Assembly: GCA_950071955.1 (NCBI GenBank)
Contig: CATMOC010000065.1
Location: forward strand, 1 to 11,602
Source of the DNA: an uncultured Mesorhizobium sp.
Lineage (GTDB): Bacteria > Pseudomonadota > Alphaproteobacteria > Rhizobiales > Rhizobiaceae
DNA length: 11,602 nucleotides
Direction of reading: 5' to 3'
The position numbers and the translations under genes are program-made. Of this stretch, positions 6,841 through 11,602 are shown in pieces. The notes beneath the pieces were generated by a model that was not told the origin of the DNA, ran no database searches, and worked only from the letters and a program-made list of their open reading frames with translations. The first letter of the stretch is position 1. Every line of letters begins with the position of its first letter.

Positions 6841-7281
6841 TCACAGATGGGCGGCTTCGAAATCGCCGCAGTTCAGATCGAGAGCCGAGAGCCCGTCGGC
6901 AAGGTGATCGGCAAGCAGCGGATTTCCGCACAGATACGCGGCCGTGCGTTCGTTGTGCTCTTCTGCCGCCATCGCACGGACCTCGGTCCAGTCGTCGGGA
7001 TACTCCTCGCGGCCGAGCCAGGCGAGGGCGACGAGATCCACCTGCTCGTCGACGGAGAGAGCGTCGATGAGGCTGCGCAGTTCCTCCTCGGCCGGATCGT
7101 CCTCATGCTCCTCGAGGACGGAGATGTCGCGATCGTCCGACGGATTGGAACCCGGATCCGGGTCCGTCTGGACATCCTTGGCATCGAACTCGCGCGCCTT
7201 GATGATGATGTAGCAGACCTTCGAGAGCGGGATGCCGAGTTCGCTCTCCTCCTGCGTGGTCTGCCTCGACAGGATGGTCAT
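6841..7281 (-). CDS. DUF3775 domain protein
   Basis: 146 aa, acidic, soluble, no signal peptide. The pattern SKVCYIIIKAREFDAKD (20-36), followed by DPDPGSNPSDD and then EELRSLIDALSVDEQVDLVALAWLGR with the C-terminal LLADHLADGL, is what I recall for DUF3775, a family of unknown function in alphaproteobacteria. Two helical blocks flank an Asp/Glu-rich linker (about 38-66). The ATG overlaps the stop codon of the upstream HhH gene (ATGA at 7281-7278), implying translational coupling, and GAGGAG lies upstream. It sits between a Pol X-like DNA-binding protein and a phosphoribosyltransferase. Tight coupling to the DNA-binding partner suggests a shared process, but no enzymatic motif is visible. Confidence 0.8.
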   Translation of the reverse strand: MTILSRQTTQEESELGIPLSKVCYIIIKAREFDAKDVQTDPDPGSNPSDDRDISVLEEHEDDPAEEELRSLIDALSVDEQVDLVALAWLGREEYPDDWTEVRAMAAEEHNERTAAYLCGNPLLADHLADGLSALDLNCGDFEAAHL

Positions 7282-8192
7282 GGCGATTGCTCCTCGATGG
7301 GCGTTTCGTCCTCGCGGCCCCGGACGACGCGGCGGCCGGCGAAGGGTCCCCTGGTCTCGGTGACGACGGTGCATCGCCCATCCGGCTGTCGGTCGGCATG
7401 GAAATGGATCACGACCCAGTCGCGGGTCTTGCCGAGCTGGTGAGCGCGGAGCGTGTTCGAATATAGCGCCGTGAAATGCCATTCCCCATGGCGGGCGTGC
7501 AGGATCGGCAGCCAGGCTTCGCCGGCCGGATTGAACCGTTTCGGCGCGATGGTGCGCAGTTCTCCCTTCGCGGCCCTGTCGCGATACATCCGGTCGACTT
7601 CCAGGAGCATCGCAACCGGAGGGGGGCTCGCGTTCGGCGAAACGCGCAATAAAATAGGCCGGCCAAGGCGTTCCGCCAGGCTCGCGGCCAGCATGGCGCG
7701 ACGGCGCGGACCAAGTCCCTCGATTTTCAGGTCGCCCAGGTGTAAGGCCGCCTCGAGCTCCTCGAGGGTCTCCAGCTGTGCGTCCTCGGCAAGACGATGG
7801 GCGAGTTCCGGACCGATGCCCGGCAATGTCCGGAACAGCGCCTCGGGAACGAGATCACCCCTCAGCCGGTCGAGCTGCGACCAGCGCCCCGTGGCCACCA
7901 TCTCCGCGATCGCGCCGGCGATCCCTTCCCCGATGCCGGGCAGGGACACCAGTCCGGCGCGGCCTTCCCTGGCGAGAATTCCGGAGACCGGGTCTTTCAG
8001 CCCTGCCACCGTTTCGGCAGCGCCCCGGTACGCCCGGGCGCGGAAGCCATCGGCGCCCTGCTGGTCCAGCAGCTCGGCAAAATCGTTCAGCTTCGCGGCA
8101 ACCGCGATGTTCTCGCCAAGCGGCGAGCCCGGCTTCGAGGTGTCGTCCTTGCGATCCGTCCGTTCTGGCCGGACTACGAATTGCGCATCCAT
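7278..8192 (-). CDS. Pol X-like helix-hairpin-helix DNA-binding protein without polymerase palm
   Basis: 304 aa. Residues about 25-180 resemble the 8-kDa and thumb-adjacent HhH part of family X DNA polymerases. AAKLNDFAELLDQQGADGF (32-50) and RARAYRGAAETV (51-62) match the Pol beta N-terminal lyase domain. Two HhH motifs follow, LPGIGEGIAGAI (84-95) and LPGIGPELAHRL (123-134), plus a third weaker one near IEGLGPRRRAML (157-168). The nucleotidyltransferase palm (GS motif and catalytic Asp pair) and a PHP domain are absent. Instead a ~120-residue C-terminal module carries LPILHARHGEWHFTALYSNT (228-247) and LGKTRDWVVIHFH (253-265), which I do not recognise as an enzyme. It probably binds DNA ends or gaps; lyase activity is possible but unproven. 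ATG 8192 has only a weak GAG upstream; a stop lies 15 codons before it with no other start. It is first in a three-gene operon and divergent from DUF2267. Confidence 0.82.
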   Translation of the reverse strand: MDAQFVVRPERTDRKDDTSKPGSPLGENIAVAAKLNDFAELLDQQGADGFRARAYRGAAETVAGLKDPVSGILAREGRAGLVSLPGIGEGIAGAIAEMVATGRWSQLDRLRGDLVPEALFRTLPGIGPELAHRLAEDAQLETLEELEAALHLGDLKIEGLGPRRRAMLAASLAERLGRPILLRVSPNASPPPVAMLLEVDRMYRDRAAKGELRTIAPKRFNPAGEAWLPILHARHGEWHFTALYSNTLRAHQLGKTRDWVVIHFHADRQPDGRCTVVTETRGPFAGRRVVRGREDETPIEEQSP

Positions 8193-8231
8193 TCTGTCGA
8201 TCTCTGCGGGCGGCGACGCTGCATTTGAGAG

Positions 8232-8237
8232 ATTTTA
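8232..8237 (-). promoter_or_regulatory. Candidate -10 hexamer for the HhH-DUF3775-PRTase operon
   Basis: On the minus strand these bases read TAAAAT (five of six matches to TATAAT). Its centre is 31 bp from the centre of the FNR-like box at 8259-8272, the spacing expected of a class II FNR/CRP promoter. A transcript would start near 8225, giving a ~33-nt leader before ATG 8192. Confidence 0.5.
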
Positions 8238-8258
8238 ACGCTGGGGCCACCGCGCTCC

Positions 8259-8272
8259 TTGACCGGCATCAA
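8259..8272. promoter_or_regulatory. FNR/FixK-type operator in a divergent promoter
   Basis: TTGACCGGCATCAA matches TTGA-N6-TCAA; the fifth position of the left half-site deviates from TTGAT. It sits between two divergent genes (starts at 8192 minus and 8327 plus). A -10-like hexamer lies exactly 31 bp away on each side, so one bound dimer could activate both promoters with class II geometry. Confidence 0.68.
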
Positions 8273-8293
8273 TTCGCGAGGGCGGCGCCGGCA

Positions 8294-8299
8294 TATTGT
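8294..8299 (+). promoter_or_regulatory. Candidate -10 hexamer for the DUF2267 gene
   Basis: TATTGT (four of six matches to TATAAT) centred 31 bp downstream of the FNR-like box centre. The predicted transcript start is near 8306-8307, leaving a ~20-nt leader that contains the AGGAGG ribosome site at 8313-8318. Confidence 0.45.
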
Positions 8300-8326
8300 G
8301 GCAATCGCAATCAGGAGGAACCAGTC

Positions 8327-8770
8327 ATGAGCGACCCTCGGCTTCCGGTGCTCGACCACGCCGTCCAGCAGACCAATGCCTGGTTGAAGAAACTGATGGC
8401 GGACCACCATTTCCACGATCGGCATCAGGCCTACAGCGCGTTGCGCGCCGTGCTCCATGCGCTCAGGGATCGCATGACAGCCGAACAGGCAGTGCATTTC
8501 GGCGCCCAGTTGCCGACCATCATACGAGGGATCTACTACGAAGGCTGGCACATCGGCGAAGGTCCCTCGGGCGAAAGGCAGATCGACGACTTCGCGCAAG
8601 TGATCGCCAAAGAACTCCCGCCGCAGTTTCCGCGCGATGCCGTCGGCACGGCGAAGGCGGTGTTCGACCTGCTGTGGCAGGAGATCGATCCCGGCGCGAC
8701 GGCGAAGGTCATCGATTCCCTCCCGGTTCCCTTGCGGGCGCTCTGGCCGGACGTGGCGCGGCGGGGTTGA
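8327..8770 (+). CDS. DUF2267 domain protein
   Basis: 147 aa, soluble. DUF2267 is an all-helical family of unknown biochemical role, often found near stress and low-oxygen genes. Visible hallmarks are the first helix with NAWLKKLMADHHFHDRHQAY (17-36), then ALRAVLHALRDRMTAEQAVHFGAQLP (38-63) and IIRGIYYEGWH (65-75), followed by AVFDLLWQEIDPG in the C-terminal half. The length is typical. ATG 8327 is fixed by a consensus AGGAGG at 8313-8318; the frame open from 7778 is antisense to the HhH gene and not used. It is divergent from the HhH operon with a shared FNR-like box, so co-induction under oxygen limitation is plausible. Downstream lie only gene remnants on the opposite strand. Confidence 0.88.
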   Translation: MSDPRLPVLDHAVQQTNAWLKKLMADHHFHDRHQAYSALRAVLHALRDRMTAEQAVHFGAQLPTIIRGIYYEGWHIGEGPSGERQIDDFAQVIAKELPPQFPRDAVGTAKAVFDLLWQEIDPGATAKVIDSLPVPLRALWPDVARRG

Positions 8771-8847
8771 TGCTCGCGAGCGCCCGGGTGGACAGGCTAC
8801 CCGGACACCCTCGGCTATTCGCCCGTCGCTGGGGATCTCGGCAAGGA

Positions 8848-9045
8848 GTGGCGCTTGACCTGGCCCTGCAGCCTGCGCGCCTAGTCCTGCGGGCGGCGGC
8901 GTGCCCTCTTGAATGCATCGGCAACGGCAAAATGCATGTCGGCCAGGCGCTCGTCGCCCAGGTCCGTCCTGTCGATGTCGATCGGCCTGTCGGCAGACAG
9001 CGCAAGATGGAGATCATGGTTGCCTTCGGGGATGGCGCGGAGGAT
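8848..9045 (-). pseudogene. Remnant of a RaiA/HPF-family ribosome-associated protein
   Basis: A minus-strand frame reads EGNHDLHLALSADRPIDIDR, then DERLADMHFAVADAFKRARR, resembling the C-terminal strand and helix of RaiA/HPF-type ribosome hibernation factors. It then hits TAG (8881-8883) and continues in the same frame as ARRLQGQVKRH. That continuation is typical of the helix end in long RaiA-type proteins, so the TAG probably replaced a sense codon. The N-terminal half is missing; upstream sequence in this frame (LWPHQTT and before) shows no RaiA match, and a cold-shock-like tail expected after KRH is not clearly readable. Intact relatives inactivate or protect ribosomes in stationary phase and hypoxia, which fits the theme of the window. 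Assignment rests on recalled motif patterns only. Confidence 0.6.
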
Positions 9046-9129
9046 CGTCGTTTGGTGCGGCCACAGCGTCGCCACCCCCTTCGGACAGGGCTGCCCGGCC
9101 CGCGCGGCGACCTTCTAGCGGATGTGGGT

Positions 9130-9310
9130 CAGGGAGAGGGGCGTGCAGGGAGCGGTTCTCGCCGATCCAGCGCTTTTCCCCCACCGGATGCGGCGCATGA
9201 CGGCGATCTGGACCGCCGGACCGCCGAAGGAGAGCGCGCCGCCGCGCGCCCTGACCTGAACAGCCCCGGAGAAGGGTATGCGGTGTTCGCGGGCCGCGGA
9301 GCCGGGAGTG
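9130..9310 (-). pseudogene. chrA: chrA chromate transporter remnant, N-terminal piece with frameshift
   Basis: Immediately downstream of chrB on the same strand one frame reads REHRIPFSGAVQVRARGGA and then LSFGGPAVQIAVMRRI, the N-terminal signature of ChrA (SFGGPAGQIAVMHRI). The match then shifts frame near 9183-9187 and continues as GEKRWIGENRSLHA, which is the next expected ChrA segment (EKRWIGENRFLHAL). A single missing base explains the shift. The rest of the ~400-aa transporter is gone, and no start codon is evident near the chrB stop. ChrA normally exports chromate with ChrB as its partner or regulator, so the loss probably removed chromate efflux from this locus unless another chrA exists. 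Confidence 0.72.
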
Positions 9311-9334
9311 ATCGTCGTCGCGTCGGCCGGCGTC

Positions 9335-10159
9335 TCAGGGCTTGCCTCCCGCCTTGGCCGATGGCCAGTTGTGCGCCTCGCCCGTCGCGTCGCGCGCCCA
9401 TCGATAGAACGCGTCGTAGAGGGTCATCCCTGCTGCGAGCTGTGCGAGATCGTCCGCGAACAGGCGCGACAGGCCGAGCGAGGCGGCCAGCAGGCCCGCG
9501 GCTTCCGGTTCGAGGTCGAACCGCGCCGTGTCGGCGGCCCGCACGATCCGCGCCAGCCGCAGCAGCGGCTCGGTCGCGAGGCCGAATTCCTCGACCATCA
9601 CGTCGAAGGTGCAGAGCTCGCCGCGATGGCTCCAGAACACATTCTCGACGTCGAAGGGCGTTGCGACGAAGCGCTCGGCGACCGCCTCCACTTCCTGCGG
9701 GGCGACGAACAGAAACACCGCGTCGGGATCGACGAAGCGGCGTATCAGCCAGGGACAGGCGATGCGGTCGATCTTCGGCCGCGCCCGCGTCACCCAGATC
9801 GAGCGGCCGTCCCTGTCGCGGGTCGGGATGCGCGCGGCGGGAACGGTCGGAAGCCCTGCCGCCGCCCAGGCCTCGAAGCCGCCTTCCAGCGCCTCGGCTG
9901 CAATGCCGCCGCAACGCAGCCACGCGGCGACGCCTTCGCTGAGCTTCCTGCCCTTCTGGCAGATGACGATCGCGGACGAAGCTTCCAGCTTACCGCTCCA
10001 GTCCGGGACGGATGCGTGCAGCCTTCGGATCGATCCAGGCAGCAGTCGCGGATCGGCGGAGAAATCCTCGTCGGTCCGAACGTCGATCAGCGACGGACAA
10101 CCGGGAGTCCCGAACAGTCGGGCAAGCTTGTCGATGGAGATGGTGGTGGGAGATGGCAT
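9335..10159 (-). CDS. chrB: Rhodanese-ChrB fusion, chromate-resistance-associated protein
   Basis: 274 aa with two parts. Residues 1-107 form a rhodanese domain: LIDVRTDEDF (24-33), GSIRRLHAS and the active loop VICQKGRKLSEGVA (65-78), with Cys67 as the candidate sulfur-carrying residue. Residues ~118-265 form the ChrB C-terminal domain: IWVTRARPKIDRIACPWLIRR (121-141), FVDPDAVFLFV, FSH-like ENVFWSHRGELCTFDVM (172-188) and a C-terminal LYDAFYRWARD. Such fusions occur beside chrA and are implicated in chromate sensing or resistance; sulfurtransferase activity is unproven. ATG 10159 has GGAGG 6-8 nt upstream; the frame open to 10516 is antisense to cytochrome b561. The chrA gene that normally follows is reduced to a frameshifted remnant. 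The gene is divergent from cytochrome b561 (205-bp gap with no FNR-like box). Confidence 0.88.
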   Translation of the reverse strand: MPSPTTISIDKLARLFGTPGCPSLIDVRTDEDFSADPRLLPGSIRRLHASVPDWSGKLEASSAIVICQKGRKLSEGVAAWLRCGGIAAEALEGGFEAWAAAGLPTVPAARIPTRDRDGRSIWVTRARPKIDRIACPWLIRRFVDPDAVFLFVAPQEVEAVAERFVATPFDVENVFWSHRGELCTFDVMVEEFGLATEPLLRLARIVRAADTARFDLEPEAAGLLAASLGLSRLFADDLAQLAAGMTLYDAFYRWARDATGEAHNWPSAKAGGKP

Positions 10160-10349
10160 GGCGCGTCCTCCGTTGCCGGGTTGATGGACGCGATTCTTGG
10201 GCCGGAGCCTCGTGGGGAGACCGCAGTCCCCATGCGTACCTTTTCGCGCCGGCGACCCTGGTCTGTCAAGCGCGTCAACCGCGGACGCCGAGCGCGTCGC
10301 TTCGATCGATTTACCGCCCCGCAAGACGTTCGTGGCAATCTCGTTCGCC

Positions 10350-10355
10350 AGGGGG
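10350..10355 (+). promoter_or_regulatory. Ribosome-binding site deciding the TTG start of cytochrome b561
   Basis: AGGGGG ends 9 nt before TTG 10365. It is the only good Shine-Dalgarno sequence near the beginning of the hydrophobic part, and it supports the non-ATG start. Confidence 0.5.
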
Positions 10356-10364
10356 ATTCGAGCG

Positions 10365-10853
10365 TTGAAAGCGTATTCAAGACTCCAGATTGCAGTCCAT
10401 TGGGCCGTGGTAGGTATGATCGCCGTCCAGTGGGCGACGTCCGGCGCTATTCCGCGCACCCACAATCCGCTGCTTCCGGCTGCGCCCGTGGACCTGCTTC
10501 TGCACATGGTCCACAACTACAATGGAATGGCGATCGGTTTCCTCGTGTTCGTCCGAGTGGCGTTGCGGTCGTGGCGAGGCACCGACCCCCAGCAGGCTCG
10601 CCGCACGCCAGCGGAACTGGCGGCGCTGGCGGTTCACTGGGCCATATACCTCACATTGTTGGCGCAGGCCGCCAGCGGGTTCATCGCATCCTATCTCTGG
10701 GGTCCGGCGGCGAACGTTCACAAGGCGATCTGGAACGTCACCCTGGTTTTGATCGCCTTGCATCTCACCGCCGCCGCTTGGCATGGTTTTCGGCGCGACG
10801 GCGTGGTCGGCCGGATGCTGCCCCTGCGGGCGCGAGCGGTCAGCGGGAAGTGA
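10365..10853 (+). CDS. Cytochrome b561 family membrane protein (TTG start)
   Basis: 162 aa with four transmembrane helices at about 8-27, 47-68, 88-112 and 119-141. Candidate haem b ligands are His12 (AVHWA), His47 or His50 (LLHMVHNYNG), His119 (VHKAIW) and His133 (ALHLTA). The 12/47 and 119/133 spacings are close to those of diheme CybB-type cytochrome b561. It should move electrons from quinol or a periplasmic donor within the inner membrane; the partner is unknown. No ATG fits: the frame's first ATG at 10197 gives a long unrelated leader. TTG 10365, 9 nt after AGGGGG (10350-10355), starts just before the first helix and is preferred. Its 3' end overlaps the convergent cytochrome c gene by 14 bp; both are redox carriers and may act in one electron path. 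Confidence 0.85.
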   Translation: MKAYSRLQIAVHWAVVGMIAVQWATSGAIPRTHNPLLPAAPVDLLLHMVHNYNGMAIGFLVFVRVALRSWRGTDPQQARRTPAELAALAVHWAIYLTLLAQAASGFIASYLWGPAANVHKAIWNVTLVLIALHLTAAAWHGFRRDGVVGRMLPLRARAVSGK

Positions 10854-11319
10854 CAGCGTCTCGCTCGTTGAGAAGATCGTGGCTCCGACGTATGTCATCC
10901 GGCCATTGCGCCTTGATGAACGAAAGCACTGCCACGATCTCGTCGTCGCCCAACACGCCTTCGAACGCGGGCATCCGTGTCTTGTAGTCCGGCAGGTTGG
11001 CCGCAACCCCCACCCCAACCTTCGTGATATCGAAGAGAAGGCGATCGGGGTGATGCCAGGTGTGCCCGGTGGCGTCGTGTGGTGGTGCGAGCGCGAATCC
11101 TTCCGCATCGCGACGCTGCCAGTCCTCTGCCTGGCCTTCCAGCGACGTACCGTGACAGGAAGCGCAGTGGATGCCGTACAACTTCGATCCCACGGTGACG
11201 ACGGAGACATCGTCCGGCCTCAGGAGCCCGGGGGGCGAGGAACGGGTCATCCACCACATTCCAAGAGCGACAGCAATCGCGGAACCCCCAGCGATCAGTC
11301 CGACGGCGCGGAGCATCAT
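10840..11319 (-). CDS. Membrane-anchored c-type cytochrome
   Basis: 159 aa. An uncleaved signal anchor is likely at residues 5-24 (AVGLIAGGSAIAVALGMWWM), placing the haem domain in the periplasm. Class I cytochrome c features are present: the haem-binding CASCH (Cys52, Cys55, His56) preceded by GSKLYGIH, and a distal Met116 in RMPAFEGVLGDDEI with the following C-terminal helix VAVLSFIKAQWP. HHPDRLLFDITKVG (89-102) resembles small mono-haem cytochromes of copper or sulfur redox clusters. The start is one of two adjacent ATGs (11319 or 11316) with only a weak ribosome site; the frame open to 11457 crosses into the kinase fragment on the other strand. It is convergent with cytochrome b561 (14-bp overlap), and the pair may form an electron-transfer module. 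Confidence 0.85.
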   Translation of the reverse strand: MMLRAVGLIAGGSAIAVALGMWWMTRSSPPGLLRPDDVSVVTVGSKLYGIHCASCHGTSLEGQAEDWQRRDAEGFALAPPHDATGHTWHHPDRLLFDITKVGVGVAANLPDYKTRMPAFEGVLGDDEIVAVLSFIKAQWPDDIRRSHDLLNERDAVTSR

Positions 11320-11349
11320 TCGGCGCACCCGGAATCGTTCGGGTTCCGG

Positions 11350-11602
11350 ATGGCGGAGACCCTCGCGCCCGAGCAGGTCAAGCGGAAGAAGATCACGCCG
11401 CGTACGGACGTGTTCAACCTCGGGGCGACCATCTACTGGCTGCTGACCCGCAAGCATGTGCCCACGCTCATCCCCAAAGGACAGGCCGGCCTGTCCCTGC
11501 GCACCGAAGAACGCTGCCCCCCGCCCATGGAACTCAATCCCGCTGTGGCCCCGGCCCTAAACAGCTTGGTCATGGACTGTATCGAAACCGAACCGATGCA
11601 AC
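11350..11602 (+). pseudogene. Serine/threonine protein kinase fragment, truncated at the 5' side and cut by window end
   Basis: The forward frame reads APEQVKRKKITPRTDVFNLG, followed by ATIYWLLTRKHVPT. This matches kinase subdomains VIII (APE) and IX (DVFxLG) of bacterial Hanks-type kinases. It runs on as MELNPAVAPALNSLVMDC to ETEPMQ at the window edge, the usual region before the subdomain XI Arg. The glycine-rich loop, the ATP lysine, the HRD catalytic loop and DFG should lie upstream, but the upstream bases are the 5' part of the cytochrome c gene on the other strand and carry none of them. The frame is open further upstream but without kinase character, and no ribosome site precedes ATG 11350. 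Either this is a decayed or recombined gene piece, or the contig is joined artificially here. Confidence 0.6.

Noticed and set aside
8296..9942. Plus-strand open frame of 548 codons across DUF2267, the remnants and chrB
   Set aside because: It is Arg/Pro/Gly-rich without domains, out of frame with DUF2267 and antisense to the well-supported chrB gene.
10365..10380. TTGA-N8-TCAA at the start of cytochrome b561
   Set aside because: The spacer is 8 instead of 6 bp and the sequence lies inside the coding start. It is not a valid FNR/FixK box.
9278..10987. Plus-strand open frame of 569 codons opposite chrB and overlapping cytochrome b561
   Set aside because: It is a shadow of chrB on the other strand and in the wrong frame for b561. 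No motif is found.
1..11602. CRISPR array, tRNA, rRNA or insertion sequence
   Set aside because: No regularly spaced repeats, no cloverleaf-like sequence with conserved TTCGA-type T-loop context, and no transposase motifs or terminal inverted repeats were noticed on either strand.

Overview
The window is GC-rich, compactly coded chromosomal or plasmid DNA. It most resembles an alphaproteobacterium, possibly Hyphomicrobiales or Rhodospirillales. That placement is an inference from the gene families (DUF3775, COG1926 phosphoribosyltransferase, rhodanese-ChrB fusion, cytochrome b561) and from FixK/FNR-type operators; no rRNA or tRNA is present to test it. Both ends are cut: an FtsH protease tail on the left and a Ser/Thr-kinase fragment on the right.

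Left block (1-4761). The FtsH C-terminus and a COG2187 aminoglycoside-phosphotransferase-like kinase run rightward. They meet a leftward unit of three genes: a 91-aa orphan, a short alpha-glucan (glycogen) phosphorylase, and a PRPP-synthetase-family protein. A 708-bp gap (4762-5469) then holds two perfect TTGAT-N4-ATCAA operators, one placed for the leftward unit and one for the rightward BON gene.

Middle block (5470-8770). A triple-BON-domain protein runs rightward and meets a tight leftward operon: a Pol X-type helix-hairpin-helix protein without a polymerase palm, DUF3775 (ATGA overlap), and a COG1926 phosphoribosyltransferase. The operon's start is divergent from a DUF2267 gene. Their shared 134-bp promoter region holds a third TTGA-N6-TCAA box, with a -10-like hexamer 31 bp (centre to centre) on each side. 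This looks like a bidirectional class II FNR/FixK promoter.

Right block (8771-11602). A stretch of gene remnants comes first: a RaiA/HPF-type ribosome-factor remnant with an in-frame TAG, and a chrA chromate-transporter remnant with a frameshift. An intact rhodanese-ChrB fusion follows, then a cytochrome b561 (TTG start) convergent with a membrane-anchored cytochrome c, then the kinase fragment, whose homology begins abruptly at the edge of the cytochrome c gene.

How the parts may work together (inference): three FNR/FixK-like boxes serve four transcription units. The window therefore reads as part of an oxygen-limitation or dormancy regulon combining glycogen mobilisation, PRPP metabolism, protein quality control (FtsH), BON and DUF2267 stress proteins, and an uncharacterised HhH-DUF3775-phosphoribosyltransferase operon. 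The last is the best candidate for an undescribed system.
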